This document shows, piece by piece, positions 36,343-44,907 of a DNA stretch of 64,000 nt. Both the position numbers and the translations under genes were made by a program. Under the pieces are notes generated by a model that did no database searches, was not told where the DNA came from, and saw nothing but the letters and a program-made list of their open reading frames with translations. The stretch's first letter is position 1; each line of letters starts with the position of its first letter. Source of the DNA: Evansella clarkii (GTDB lineage Bacteria; Bacillota; Bacilli; Bacillales; Salisediminibacteriaceae); assembly GCF_002019695.1 (NCBI RefSeq), contig NZ_KV917376.1:2254386-2318385 (forward strand), read 5' to 3'.

Positions 36343-36380
36343 TAAAAAAGATGTGAAGAGTTTTTGCGTCTTCACATCTT
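36343..36380 (-). terminator. Terminator of the flavoprotein gene
   Basis: GATGTGAAGA / TCTTCACATC stem; the minus strand continues with TTTTTTATCC. Confidence 0.8.
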
Positions 36381-36392
36381 TCAATGAGTGTA

Positions 36393-37664
36393 TTAGCTTT
36401 CTTCCCACAGGTTCATCGCTGCCGCCTGTCCTGCAGTATAGCCGGTTGAAAATGCTACAGTGATATTATAACCGCCTGTATATCCATGGAGATCCAGTAC
36501 TTCGCCGCAGAAAAACAGGCCTTTTTTGAATTTTGACTCCATTTTCTTTGGCTTTATTTCTTTCACTGATACTCCTCCGCCGGTTACAAATGCTTTTTCG
36601 ATAGATAATGTGCCGGTTGCAGAGATGGAAAAATCTTTAATTGACCTTAAAAGTGAGCGTTTCTTTTCATTGGAAAGCTCCGCTCTCACAATGAAAGGTT
36701 CAACACCTGCTTTATCAAGAATTACCGGGATTATTCGTTCTGGAAGCCATCCGTTTAAAGCATTTTTAATTGCTTTTTTTGGCTGGGAATGGAGCAGGTT
36801 ATCCAATTCTTCCTGAACGTCTTCATAGCTCTTATGAGGAAAAAGATCCAGTGATAAGGCTACTTCTTTCACATTATGCTCCTTCTTGGCCTTTATAACA
36901 AACTGGCTGCATCTTAAAGCAATTGGGCCGGAGACACCAAAATGGGTAAAAACCATGTCTCCCTCATGCGTCTTAATAGCCTTTTTTGAAGATGGATCCA
37001 GGACAGTAAGCTTCACTTCACGCAGGGATAGGCCCTGCAGCAGTTTCTCTTTAATAAATTTGTCCTTAGCTGTAATTGGAACTTCAGTTGGGTAAAGCTC
37101 GGTAATTGTATGCCCGGCCTTCTTAGCCCATGGATATCCGTCGCCGGTGCTTCCGGTATAAGGTACAGATTTGCCTCCTACGGCAACGATTATATTTTTT
37201 GTTTTAATTTTTTCCCCATTAGCCAGAACAACCGCATCTACCCTGTCTTCCGTATACTTTAGATCTTTGACGCCTGTGTTTGTTCTTATTTCCACTCCGA
37301 GCTCGTTTACTTTGTTCAGGAGGGTATTCACCACTGTTTTCGCTTTATCGCTGACAGGAAACATCCGTCCCCTGTCTTCTTCTTTCAGTTTTATTCCAAG
37401 TTCCTCAAAAAAACTGATGATATCCTGATTATTGAACACGGAAAAGGGGCTGTGCATAAACTGGCCGTTCCCGGGAATGTTTTCAATGAGCTGGTCGATT
37501 GGGCTCACGTTTGTCACGTTACATCTGCCCCCTCCGGAAATGGCAAGTTTCCTGCCAAGTTTATCCCCTTTATCGATAAGCAGTACTTTAGCGCCGTACT
37601 GGGCTGCAGCTATCGAAGCCATCAGCCCTGAGGGACCGCCTCCGATTACAATCACGTCTTTCAT
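36393..37664 (-). CDS. ytfP: NAD(P)/FAD-dependent oxidoreductase (YtfP/HI0933/BaiN family)
   Basis: The protein has 423 residues. The N-terminal FAD-binding Rossmann motif is DVIVIGGGPSGLMASIAAA, followed by GRKLAISGGGRCNVTN, typical of the HI0933/BaiN family. The C-terminus closes the FAD site with LFFCGEVLDLHGYTGGYNITVAFSTG (quoted ends: LFFCGEVLD and GYNITVAFSTG). Substrate and in vivo role are uncertain. ATG 37664 follows GAGAGG at about 12 bp; the frame extends to a TTG at 37676 that abuts the RBS. In B. subtilis the homologue is also near ytgP. Confidence 0.9.
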   Translation of the reverse strand: MKDVIVIGGGPSGLMASIAAAQYGAKVLLIDKGDKLGRKLAISGGGRCNVTNVSPIDQLIENIPGNGQFMHSPFSVFNNQDIISFFEELGIKLKEEDRGRMFPVSDKAKTVVNTLLNKVNELGVEIRTNTGVKDLKYTEDRVDAVVLANGEKIKTKNIIVAVGGKSVPYTGSTGDGYPWAKKAGHTITELYPTEVPITAKDKFIKEKLLQGLSLREVKLTVLDPSSKKAIKTHEGDMVFTHFGVSGPIALRCSQFVIKAKKEHNVKEVALSLDLFPHKSYEDVQEELDNLLHSQPKKAIKNALNGWLPERIIPVILDKAGVEPFIVRAELSNEKKRSLLRSIKDFSISATGTLSIEKAFVTGGGVSVKEIKPKKMESKFKKGLFFCGEVLDLHGYTGGYNITVAFSTGYTAGQAAAMNLWEES

Positions 37665-37951
37665 TTTCAGATACAACCTCTCTTTTGCTATGTAAGCGTC
37701 AATTTTATCGGTAAAAATTAGCCGGATATGCCTTCAAATTCTTCTTTACTATAACAAAGTTTTCCTCAGATATATATGTTACAAACACTAAAATTAAGTT
37801 ATCTGAAAATTGTTTTAATTCCGAAATAATAAAGAAAAAAACGGCAAATATCAGAATATATCTTTAAATATTAAGCTCAGAAGTGATTATCGCCTGAGAA
37901 CTTATAAATATTTCACATTTTAAACAAAAACTCTATTTTATTTCTGTTTTT

Positions 37952-37964
37952 AGTGTGGTACACT
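37952..37964. promoter_or_regulatory. Small dyad AGTGTGGTACACT before an unknown gene
   Basis: AGTGT-N3-ACACT lies ~45 bp before the start at 38010. The 345-bp AT-rich gap around it has no other feature I can name. Confidence 0.3.
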
Positions 37965-38009
37965 TCTTAGTGTAACTGATATAGAAAACATTGGAAGGAG
38001 GAGAAGCAC

Positions 38010-38699
38010 ATGTTTCAAACAATAAAAAATAGGTTTGAAGCTAAACGGGCTGTGTGGTCAGAACAGACACAACAGCGAATTGCAGAGTATGCTAAACAGG
38101 AACAATCAGCATCACTTAGAAAAATGGATATGGAAGAAAAGCAGCAGCGTCTTTTGAATGAAGAGGTTGATAAGTACCTGAAAACAGTTCATCCGGCGTT
38201 TTTGTTAAAGCCTGAAGTTAACAAGGCGTTATTGAACATGTTGCACGCTCGCTCCGAAGGCACAGTAAGCATCAATTTAAATATGACTAAAGAAATGCGT
38301 AAAGCATATTCTTTTTACCATAATGATCTGAAAATATTTTTACAGCTTCTTGAAAGAAAAGGTTTTAAAGTATCGGGAAATGAAGAACTGTTCTTAAACA
38401 CATTCCTTACAAAGCTTCGTGAGAAAAATTTCCGGGTAAACTTTGATCAGTATGGAGACTTTCTCCCTGAATCTGTCACTCTGGCAGATGCTCTGGAGCT
38501 GTATTTTGATACTGTAGAGGCGGAAAATAAATATGACAGCGGCAAGATTGACTTCTTCGCGGTTTATTTAAACCAGAAAGGAATTACTGACATTCCTTTA
38601 ACTAAGAGCCGTCTGAAAAGAAAGCTAAAGCAGTTTGAAAGAGCCAATAAAGATGAATTTAAAATGAAGCAGCTTGAAAGACGCCTGAATGGCATTTAA
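38010..38699 (+). CDS. Uncharacterised cytoplasmic protein, 229 aa
   Basis: I do not recognise this protein. It has no signal peptide or membrane segment. Residues ~1-55 are a charged Gln/Glu/Lys-rich helix (TQQRIAEYAKQEQSASLRKM). The middle has TVHPAFLLKPEVNKALL and a FLQLLERKGFKV helix. The C-terminus is strongly basic (KSRLKRKLKQFERANKDEFKMKQLERR). Pairs of basic helices could bind nucleic acid or act as an adaptor, but that is only inference. GGAAGGAGGAG before ATG and normal codon use indicate a real gene. It is flanked by terminators, so it is a single-gene transcript. Confidence 0.75.
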   Translation: MFQTIKNRFEAKRAVWSEQTQQRIAEYAKQEQSASLRKMDMEEKQQRLLNEEVDKYLKTVHPAFLLKPEVNKALLNMLHARSEGTVSINLNMTKEMRKAYSFYHNDLKIFLQLLERKGFKVSGNEELFLNTFLTKLREKNFRVNFDQYGDFLPESVTLADALELYFDTVEAENKYDSGKIDFFAVYLNQKGITDIPLTKSRLKRKLKQFERANKDEFKMKQLERRLNGI

Positions 38700-38736
38700 G
38701 AAGCTGTTAAGAAATATATGAAGCAGTATACTAAAA

Positions 38737-38770
38737 ACAGGCCAAATCCCAGGATTTGGCCTGTTTTCTT
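38737..38770 (+). terminator. Terminator of the 229-aa gene
   Basis: AACAGGCCAAATCC / GGATTTGGCCTGTT with following TTTCTT. Confidence 0.85.
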
Positions 38771-38875
38771 CCTTATACATAAACGATTACTGGACAGGAA
38801 TTTAACGAATTAACGGAATGAGGGTCCGACCTGCCAATAAAGCTCAGTACAAATGGTCCCTCATATAGCTAACAG

Positions 38876-38910
38876 AACGCCTTGGGTATTAATATCCAGG
38901 CGTTTTTTTC
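38876..38910 (+). terminator. Second hairpin with T-run upstream of the DUF202 gene
   Basis: ACGCCTTGG / CCAGGCGTT (one bulge) followed by T7. It follows an imperfect long-range dyad GAGGGTCC (38819) / GGTCCCTC (38855). Together this may be an attenuated leader or small RNA in the 314-bp gap; no known riboswitch is recognised. Confidence 0.6.
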
Positions 38911-39013
38911 AGTTTCTGAGCAGTCTGGTTTTTAGAATATTGCACCGGGTAAGAAGTAAAAAGAGGTGGAAACTAACTGAAGAAAAAAATGATGTTAAGA
39001 CAGGTGAACTTGG

Positions 39014-39400
39014 ATGACTGAAGATAATAAAACTAACGGAGATAAGCATTCGGTAAAGCTCGCCCAGCAGCATCTTGCCAATGAGAGGACGTATCTCGCA
39101 TGGATACGGACAGCTATTGCAATAATGGGTATCGGTTTTTTAGTCACAAATCTTCATTTCACTTTCGATGTGGAAGGAATACAGCAGGTTGATTATGTCA
39201 TTAACTTTGTGGGCATCGCCTCAATAATTACCGGGATCATTATTTTAATTTTCAGCACGAAGGATTATTTTAATAAAATGACACAGATAGAACAGGGAAT
39301 CTTTATTCCTTCCAAGGTAAGTATTTATATACTGACCGCTTTTATTTTTGTCATTTTATTTGTATTTTCTTTCTACTTTATTTTCGTAATGGTTCTGTAA
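39014..39400 (+). CDS. YidH/DUF202 membrane protein
   Basis: The protein has 128 residues with three membrane helices (residues ~32-52, ~62-80, ~103-125). The N-terminal cytoplasmic LANERTYLAWIRTAIAIMGIG is the DUF202 hallmark. The function of the family is not established. It has its own weak RBS (AGGTGAACTTGG) and precedes proC by about 80 bp on the same strand. Confidence 0.87.
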   Translation: MTEDNKTNGDKHSVKLAQQHLANERTYLAWIRTAIAIMGIGFLVTNLHFTFDVEGIQQVDYVINFVGIASIITGIIILIFSTKDYFNKMTQIEQGIFIPSKVSIYILTAFIFVILFVFSFYFIFVMVL

Positions 39401-39482
39401 TGAAAGATTTGACAGACAAAATCTTATGAAAGTGCCTGCATGTATAATAAACTATTGAAAGGAACAGAAAGGGGAGGTTCAT

Positions 39483-40292
39483 TTGGAAAAGACAAATATA
39501 CTGATGATCGGTGCTGGCCGAATGGCTGAAGCTGTTATATCCGGATTAATTGCTAAAGAAACTTCGGAAATAGGAAAGATCACAGTCGCAAATCGTTCAG
39601 ATACGGGAAAGCTTACTGAGCTGGAGAAAAAGTATGGAGTAAATACATCATCTGATTGGGAAGGTGATATGGCAGGACATAATGTTATAGTCCTCGCATC
39701 ACCACCTGGCACCCAGGATGAGCAGCTCAGGAAAATAGGCGAACGGTTGTCGGGCCAGCTGATCATCACTGTTGCTGCAGGTATTGACACGGATTATATG
39801 GAAAGTCGCTTGCCGGACGGAGCTGCTGTTTGCTGGATTATGCCTAATACTGCCGCTCAAATAGGTAAGTCTATGTCCATTTATTCAACAGGGCAGTTTG
39901 TCACAGAAGACCAGAAAAAGACGATTTCCCTTATTTTATCTGCTATTGGGTATGGGGAGGAACTCTCTAATGAACAAGTACATAATTTAACAGCTGTAAC
40001 CGGCAGTGCACCTGCCTTCCTTTATTCCTTTGCAGAAGGCCTGGAAAAAGCGGCAGCTGAAAACGGCGTAACAAAAGAACAGGCACGGGAGCTGGTAATT
40101 AAGATGCTCAGCGGTTCAGCAGCGATGCTCGAAGCAGGCTTTGACCCGGGAGATTTACAGAGGCAGGTAGCATCCCCCGGAGGATCGACTGCTGAAGGCT
40201 TAAAGGTCCTGGAGGAAGCGAAATTCCAAGAGCTGATTGGAGAAGCTGTGGAGGCTGTTAACAGGCATGCGCGAAGCCAGGGTGAAAATTAA
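39483..40292 (+). CDS. proC: Pyrroline-5-carboxylate reductase
   Basis: The protein has 269 residues. It catalyses the last step of proline synthesis, reducing P5C with NAD(P)H. Rossmann motif ILMIGAGRMAEAVISGL lies at the N-terminus, MPNTAAQIGKSM near residue 120, and the C-terminal family signature around QVASPGGSTAEGLKVLEE. TTG 39483 follows GGGGAGG at good distance. Bacillus genomes carry several P5C reductases (ProG, ProH, ProI, ComER); which paralogue this is cannot be decided from sequence alone. Confidence 0.93.
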   Translation: MEKTNILMIGAGRMAEAVISGLIAKETSEIGKITVANRSDTGKLTELEKKYGVNTSSDWEGDMAGHNVIVLASPPGTQDEQLRKIGERLSGQLIITVAAGIDTDYMESRLPDGAAVCWIMPNTAAQIGKSMSIYSTGQFVTEDQKKTISLILSAIGYGEELSNEQVHNLTAVTGSAPAFLYSFAEGLEKAAAENGVTKEQARELVIKMLSGSAAMLEAGFDPGDLQRQVASPGGSTAEGLKVLEEAKFQELIGEAVEAVNRHARSQGEN

Positions 40293-40301
40293 ACTGCATG
40301 C

Positions 40302-40336
40302 ATAAGGGCATGTGGAAAAGACCACGTGCCCTTAGC
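40302..40336. terminator. Hairpin between convergent proC and DUF4349 genes
   Basis: AAGGGCATGTGG / CCACGTGCCCTT stem, without a T-run on either side; terminator role uncertain. Confidence 0.4.
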
Positions 40337-40379
40337 CTTAATAGAGGGTTTAAGGTCCCCTCTGGATCCTGTCTGCTCT

Positions 40380-41321
40380 TTACTCTGAGGGATTCTCCGG
40401 CTTTTTTTCCTTCCTGCGATTCTTGCGTTTGTACAGGAAAAAGATCAAAACTGCAGCTATTATTAACGGCAGCAACACTGGTGACAGTCCGATGATCAGC
40501 ACTGCAGCCCCTGAAAAGAAGGTAATGATAAAATTTAAAGTGTCTGTAAAGAGGCTTTGAGCCCGCTCCCAAGTATTCAGGTCATCTGTATTTTGCAGAG
40601 TGGAGGCCGATCCGTACCTTTCTCTTATATGAATAGACACAGTAGAATAGGCAACATGGTTTTCCAGATAATTCATACGCCCGGTAATTGTTTCAATTTC
40701 CTCTTGCACATCCGCAAGATCCTGTGAGATATTCAGGAGATCTTCTGTATTTTCCGCCTGTTCCATAAAAGACAGAAGCCGTTCTTCTACTGCTTCCTGG
40801 GATCGGAGGCGTGATTCGAGATCAACATATTCTTCAGTTACATCGTTTCCATGTACATATTTTTCCAGGACTGTGGAGCTTCCTGATTCCAGGTCATTAA
40901 TAAAGGAGTGGAAATGTTCCTGCGGCAGCCGTACAGTAATGTAACCTGAAAGGGCTCCCCCGTCGTTTTGGTGCTGGGAAGACTCTACGATAAACCCTCC
41001 GGCTGATACCGTTTTATTCTGAATATCGTTATAGGCTGAGTTATAATCATTTACTTCAATGGAAAGGTCAGCATTATAGATGACCATTCTGTGCTGGGTT
41101 TCCACGCCTGCTGATTCTCTTAGCTCAGGTTCCTCATAATTATCTACGTCTTCGCTTGTCTCATAAGCTTCCTCTTCCATCTCTGTATAGCCGGAATTGT
41201 CGGCATCATTATATACTGCTGTATTTTCCTGTGCAGAGTCATTATTAGAACAGCCGGTAAATAGGATGAAAAATATTAAGGCAAGAATAATTCTTATAAA
41301 GAAGCGTGGTTTTATTTCCAT
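40380..41321 (-). CDS. DUF4349 lipoprotein with C-terminal membrane anchor
   Basis: The protein has 313 residues. The signal peptide ends in a lipobox (FTGC). An acidic linker follows, then the DUF4349 domain (VIYNADLSIEVND, GGFIVESSQ, GYITVRLPQEHF, VTEEYVDLESRL) and a coiled coil (residues ~180-215). A C-terminal hydrophobic segment (~255-290) is followed by a very basic tail. This is the normal family layout. The function of the family is unknown; it would face outward, tethered at both ends. A monocistronic gene. Confidence 0.88.
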   Translation of the reverse strand: MEIKPRFFIRIILALIFFILFTGCSNNDSAQENTAVYNDADNSGYTEMEEEAYETSEDVDNYEEPELRESAGVETQHRMVIYNADLSIEVNDYNSAYNDIQNKTVSAGGFIVESSQHQNDGGALSGYITVRLPQEHFHSFINDLESGSSTVLEKYVHGNDVTEEYVDLESRLRSQEAVEERLLSFMEQAENTEDLLNISQDLADVQEEIETITGRMNYLENHVAYSTVSIHIRERYGSASTLQNTDDLNTWERAQSLFTDTLNFIITFFSGAAVLIIGLSPVLLPLIIAAVLIFFLYKRKNRRKEKKPENPSE

Positions 41322-41551
41322 ATTTTCACTCCCAGTCTGCTTTAAAATATTAGACGCACCGTTTTCAGGTAAGTTACAATTCTTTTGAAGACAAACAGAA
41401 ATATAATTATTTTCAGGTTATTAATAAACCGCAGTGGGAAAAAGCATTGGAGAGTTTTAGGAGTTTAAATTTCATGCGTGGCAAAGAGAACAATTAGATC
41501 TAAACCGAAGTAAAGAGATGCTGACTATATTTTTGAATGGAGGTAATAACA

Positions 41552-41959
41552 ATGGCAATGATTAAGAAAATTTCTCTAAGTACTCAGTCACGTGATCAGA
41601 TGCTGGAAGTAACTGAGGAAGTTAACCGTTTCGTAAAGGAAACAGGTGTATCAGAAGGTGTAGTTTATATTTACTCTCCTCATACGACAGCTGGTATTAC
41701 GATAAACGAAAACGCTGATCCTGATGTTAAACATGACATGCTTATGCGCTGGGATGAGGTCTACCCGTGGGAACATAATAAGTACAGGCATGGAGAGGGC
41801 AACTCGGCTTCCCATCTGAAAGCGAGCACCGCCGGAGCTTCCCAGGTTGTCATCATTCATAAAGGGGAGCTTGTGTTAGGGACATGGCAGGGTATATACT
41901 TCTGTGAATTTGACGGGCCGAGAACGAGAAATATGTACCTTAAAGTAATCGAAGGGTAG
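41552..41959 (+). CDS. YjbQ/UPF0047 family protein (secondary thiamine-phosphate synthase type)
   Basis: The protein has 135 residues. Family blocks seen are [20 protein letters not shown], the [13 protein letters not shown] block, and the closing [18 protein letters not shown]. Some members show weak thiamine-phosphate synthase activity, but the physiological role is not settled. ATG 41552 follows GGAGG at 9 bp; the frame is open from ATG 41537, which contains the RBS. Short, single-domain and full-length. Confidence 0.93.
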   Translation: MAMIKKISLSTQSRDQMLEVTEEVNRFVKETGVSEGVVYIYSPHTTAGITINENADPDVKHDMLMRWDEVYPWEHNKYRHGEGNSASHLKASTAGASQVVIIHKGELVLGTWQGIYFCEFDGPRTRNMYLKVIEG

Positions 41960-42003
41960 GAGTTCATCTGACTGGGCAGGACATTGGAAAAATACAGTAT
42001 TAA

Positions 42004-42033
42004 AGAGCCTGTTCAAATTGGACAGGTTCTCTG
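42004..42033 (+). terminator. Terminator of the yjbQ-like gene
   Basis: AGAGCCTGTTC / GGACAGGTTCTCT, followed by a loose T-rich stretch. Confidence 0.55.
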
Positions 42034-42209
42034 CTGTTTATTTAATCTTTTCTGTGCACTTTAAACGACATTCCTGTGATGGAAATCAAATACAATGCTG
42101 AATAAAGTCAACTTATTAAACGCATGCCTGAAAAATATGATAAAATGCAAGCTAGCGAAAAATAGTTTAATCCCGATGCAGCCTTTCGAAAAACTCCCTC
42201 CTCAAAACA

Positions 42210-42330
42210 TGAGTCGAAACACAGATGTTGTGGCGGGAGTTAACGGATGCTAACATCCCGATTGGTTCAGCTAATAATCAGTGGGGGATGAATTACCCAC
42301 CTCACTGATTGAAGTGTCACTTTATGAAGA
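42210..42330. repeat. Dispersed repeat, copy 1 (ATAAAGTGA-ACTTCAATCAGTG family)
   Basis: Read on the minus strand this gives ATAAAGTGACACTTCAATCAGTG, CCCCCACTGATT, TAGCTGAACCAATCGGGATG. It overlaps the upstream extension of the ytgP frame. Copies 2 and 3 lie at 56.1 and 58.1 kb. Confidence 0.7.
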
Positions 42331-42344
42331 AAGCAGGAGAATTC

Positions 42345-43988
42345 ATGTCAGATAAACAATTAATTCGGGGAACTGCCATTTTATCAGCAAGTATATTTAT
42401 TTCGAAAATACTCGGGCTTATATACATATTTCCTTTTACCGCTATAGTTGGGCAGGGTGGACTTGCGCTGTACTCATACGGTTATATACCGTACACGATA
42501 CTGCTCAGTCTCTCAACTATTGGTATTCCCCTGGCCGTATCGAAATTTGTTGCAAAGTATAACGCTCTTGGGGATTATAAAACAGGACAGCGGCTGTTCC
42601 GCTCAGGTTTGGTAGTCATGTCCATTATGGGCTTTATAACTTTTATAATTTTATTCCTTCTTGCACAACCGATTGCAGGGCTTGTAGTAGATCCTGAGAA
42701 TCTGCAGGGAAACAGCATGGATGATGTTGTATTTACTATCCGCATGGTCAGTGTGGCCCTCTTAATAGTGCCGATAATGTCACTTATCCGTGGTTATTTC
42801 CAGGGCTTTCAGTCTATGGGGCCAACTGCTGTTTCCCAGGTGATTGAGCAAATTATCAGGATCGCATTCATACTTGTGCTGACGTATCTTATTATTGAGG
42901 TATGGAACGGAGAGCTTGGTACAGCCGTAGGTTTTGCCACATTCGGAGCGTTCGTGGGAGCTGTCGGCGGTCTTGCTGTCCTTCTTGTCTACTGGGCAAA
43001 AAGAAGGCAGTCCATCCAGCAGCAAGTAGACGAAAGCACAGCAGTGAGCGACAAGCCTTTAAAGGAGCTTTATAAGGAGCTGCTTTCCTACTCCGTCCCG
43101 ATAGCTATAGTCGGTCTTGCAATACCTTTATACCAGCTTGTCGACATGCTTACCTTTAATCAGGCAATGTTTAGTAATGGCTACGATCAGCAGACTGCGG
43201 AAATGTATTTCGGCGCATTTACCCAGGCAGCCCACAAGCTTATTATGATCCCGGTAGCTATTGCGACTGCGATGTCACTGACTATCCTGCCTACCGTAAC
43301 GAACGCATATACGAATAAAGACGACGAAAGGGTACAACGGTATATTACCCAGACGTATCAAATAATTCTTTTCCTGAGCATTCCGGCAGCTTTAGGCCTT
43401 ATGCTCCTTTCAGATTCTGTATACGGGGCTTTATTTGGAGTCGGCCATACTGAGCTAGTTATTGGTTCAGAAATGATCAGAAACTACGCTCCTGTAGCTG
43501 TACTGTTCTGTATTTTTGCTGTAACTTCTTCCTTGCTGCAGGGAATCAACCGGCAGAAATACGCAGTTATTGCTTTGTTTTCAGGTTTGTTGTTTAAAGC
43601 AGTATTTAATTATTTCTTCGTCCTCTGGTTTGGTGCTGCAGGTGCTCCATACGCAACTGGTACAGGATATGCTGTAGCAGTTGGGGTTAACATCTGGGCG
43701 ATAGGAAAGTTTGCACCTTATAAATATAATTTCCTGGTCAAGAGGCTGCTTCTCATTGGAATGTTTGCTGCTTTTATGGGAGCGGTTGTTTATGGAGTCA
43801 GAACCGGAGCCGAACAATTCCTGACATTGGATTCTAGGCTGAATGCTGGAGTGATATTGGGAGCATCAGTCCTTGCCGGAGCAGCTGTATACCTGTTTCT
43901 TGGGCTGCGCTCAGGGCTAGCCGGGCAGATTCTCGGACACAGGTTCAGATTTTTAGAAAAAAAGAAGCGGGCTAGAGAAGAAGGATAA
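42345..43988 (+). CDS. ytgP: MurJ-type lipid II flippase (YtgP)
   Basis: The protein has 547 residues with about fourteen membrane helices. It belongs to the MOP superfamily polysaccharide-exporter branch. In B. subtilis YtgP is a MurJ-type flippase that moves lipid II across the membrane for wall synthesis, and is redundant with Amj. N-terminal LIRGTAILSASIFISKILGLIY is family-typical. ATG 42345 follows AGGAG; the open frame to 42309 falls in a dispersed repeat and is excluded. Single gene with its own terminator. Confidence 0.92.
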   Translation: MSDKQLIRGTAILSASIFISKILGLIYIFPFTAIVGQGGLALYSYGYIPYTILLSLSTIGIPLAVSKFVAKYNALGDYKTGQRLFRSGLVVMSIMGFITFIILFLLAQPIAGLVVDPENLQGNSMDDVVFTIRMVSVALLIVPIMSLIRGYFQGFQSMGPTAVSQVIEQIIRIAFILVLTYLIIEVWNGELGTAVGFATFGAFVGAVGGLAVLLVYWAKRRQSIQQQVDESTAVSDKPLKELYKELLSYSVPIAIVGLAIPLYQLVDMLTFNQAMFSNGYDQQTAEMYFGAFTQAAHKLIMIPVAIATAMSLTILPTVTNAYTNKDDERVQRYITQTYQIILFLSIPAALGLMLLSDSVYGALFGVGHTELVIGSEMIRNYAPVAVLFCIFAVTSSLLQGINRQKYAVIALFSGLLFKAVFNYFFVLWFGAAGAPYATGTGYAVAVGVNIWAIGKFAPYKYNFLVKRLLLIGMFAAFMGAVVYGVRTGAEQFLTLDSRLNAGVILGASVLAGAAVYLFLGLRSGLAGQILGHRFRFLEKKKRAREEG

Positions 43989-44003
43989 ATCCAGTTATGG
44001 GGG

Positions 44004-44032
44004 GAAACCGGACGTTGTGTCCGGTTTTTTTT
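44004..44032 (+). terminator. Terminator of ytgP
   Basis: AAACCGGAC / GTCCGGTTT followed by a T-run. Confidence 0.9.
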
Positions 44033-44073
44033 TATGTGTGAAGGCGGTTCAGCCTGAAAGTTGGATGCCTGGC

Positions 44074-44160
44074 TTTAGTTCCAGAAAAATAATCTTGCGT
44101 GCCCTGAATGAGGGGAAGAGATGAACTCAAGTAGTGCAAGAGCATCTTGCGAGCGGGCAT
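44074..44160. repeat. Two degenerate 52-bp palindromic units (array 3)
   Basis: Units at 44074 and 44126 carry CTTGC at the same internal offset (20), and the second has CTCAAGTAGTGCAAGAGCAT identical to array 2 units. The 52-bp register is kept. The pair lies between convergent ytgP (+) and the HxlR-type regulator (-). Confidence 0.75.
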
Positions 44161-44313
44161 GCACGATAAGTTACTCAGTCATAATTGGATGTGAAAAGTG
44201 TATTTTGTAGAATAACTGTCCCCCTCATGGGCGAAACATAAGGCGCATATTTGCTCCATAAAAAAAGATAACCAGGCTATTTTCTTGGTTATCTCCCCTA
44301 TATTTTTTAAAAA

Positions 44314-44625
44314 TCAGTCCATCCAACGCTCGGCCCATTTCTGAACTTCATCCATTGCCGGCTTAAGTTCCCGGCCCATCTCTGTTACTGTATATTCAAT
44401 TCTGACAGGTGTTTCAGGATAAACGGTTCTTGTAACGAGACCCGCTTCCTCTAACTCCTTCAGACGGTCGACAAGCATTTTATCACTCATGTTCGGAATA
44501 ACTGCCGATATATCTTTAAAACGCTGAGGACCTTGCAGTAATACATTTAAAATCAATCCGTTCCAACGTTTTCCTAACAGCTGAAAGGCTGATTCAAATT
44601 TAGGGCACATGTTAATTTGAACCAT
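44314..44625 (-). CDS. YodB-like HxlR-family transcriptional regulator (thiol/quinone sensor type)
   Basis: The protein has 103 residues and is a winged-helix HxlR protein. The start NMCPKFESAFQLLGKRWNGL matches B. subtilis YodB, whose N-terminal Cys senses diamide and quinones and relieves repression. The single conserved cysteine is Cys6 counted from ATG 44625. Helix-turn-helix RFKDISAVIPNMSDKMLVDRLK follows. ATG 44625 has AAGGAG 9 bp upstream; ATG 44634 overlaps it. It is divergent from a WrbA-type quinone reductase, the kind of target YodB controls. Confidence 0.9.
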   Translation of the reverse strand: MVQINMCPKFESAFQLLGKRWNGLILNVLLQGPQRFKDISAVIPNMSDKMLVDRLKELEEAGLVTRTVYPETPVRIEYTVTEMGRELKPAMDEVQKWAERWMD

Positions 44626-44651
44626 ATTCATCATCTCCTTAGAAACATTAT

Positions 44652-44661
44652 AACATATGTT
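44652..44661. promoter_or_regulatory. Palindrome AACATATGTT in the regulator-wrbA divergent region
   Basis: A perfect 10-bp palindrome lies 18 bp upstream of the regulator gene, a possible operator for autoregulation. The 282-bp divergent region otherwise shows no named site. Confidence 0.35.
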
Positions 44662-44907
44662 GCCAGAATCCGTTTTAATTCTACTGCAAAAACATAAACA
44701 GCTGTGGAGGATATCAAACTGTAGAAGGGCATTAATGTGTTTTTATCTAAGATCCAGATTATTCAAATTCTGCCCAGTGAGATTTCAAGTTTAAAACACA
44801 ACTATACAGGAAAACGTACCTATAGCGAAAATCAGGGGACAATCCTGGTTTTCATTAAGAATAAACGGGAGAATTACAGAATGCTCAAATAAAGGAGAGG
44901 ATTATTC

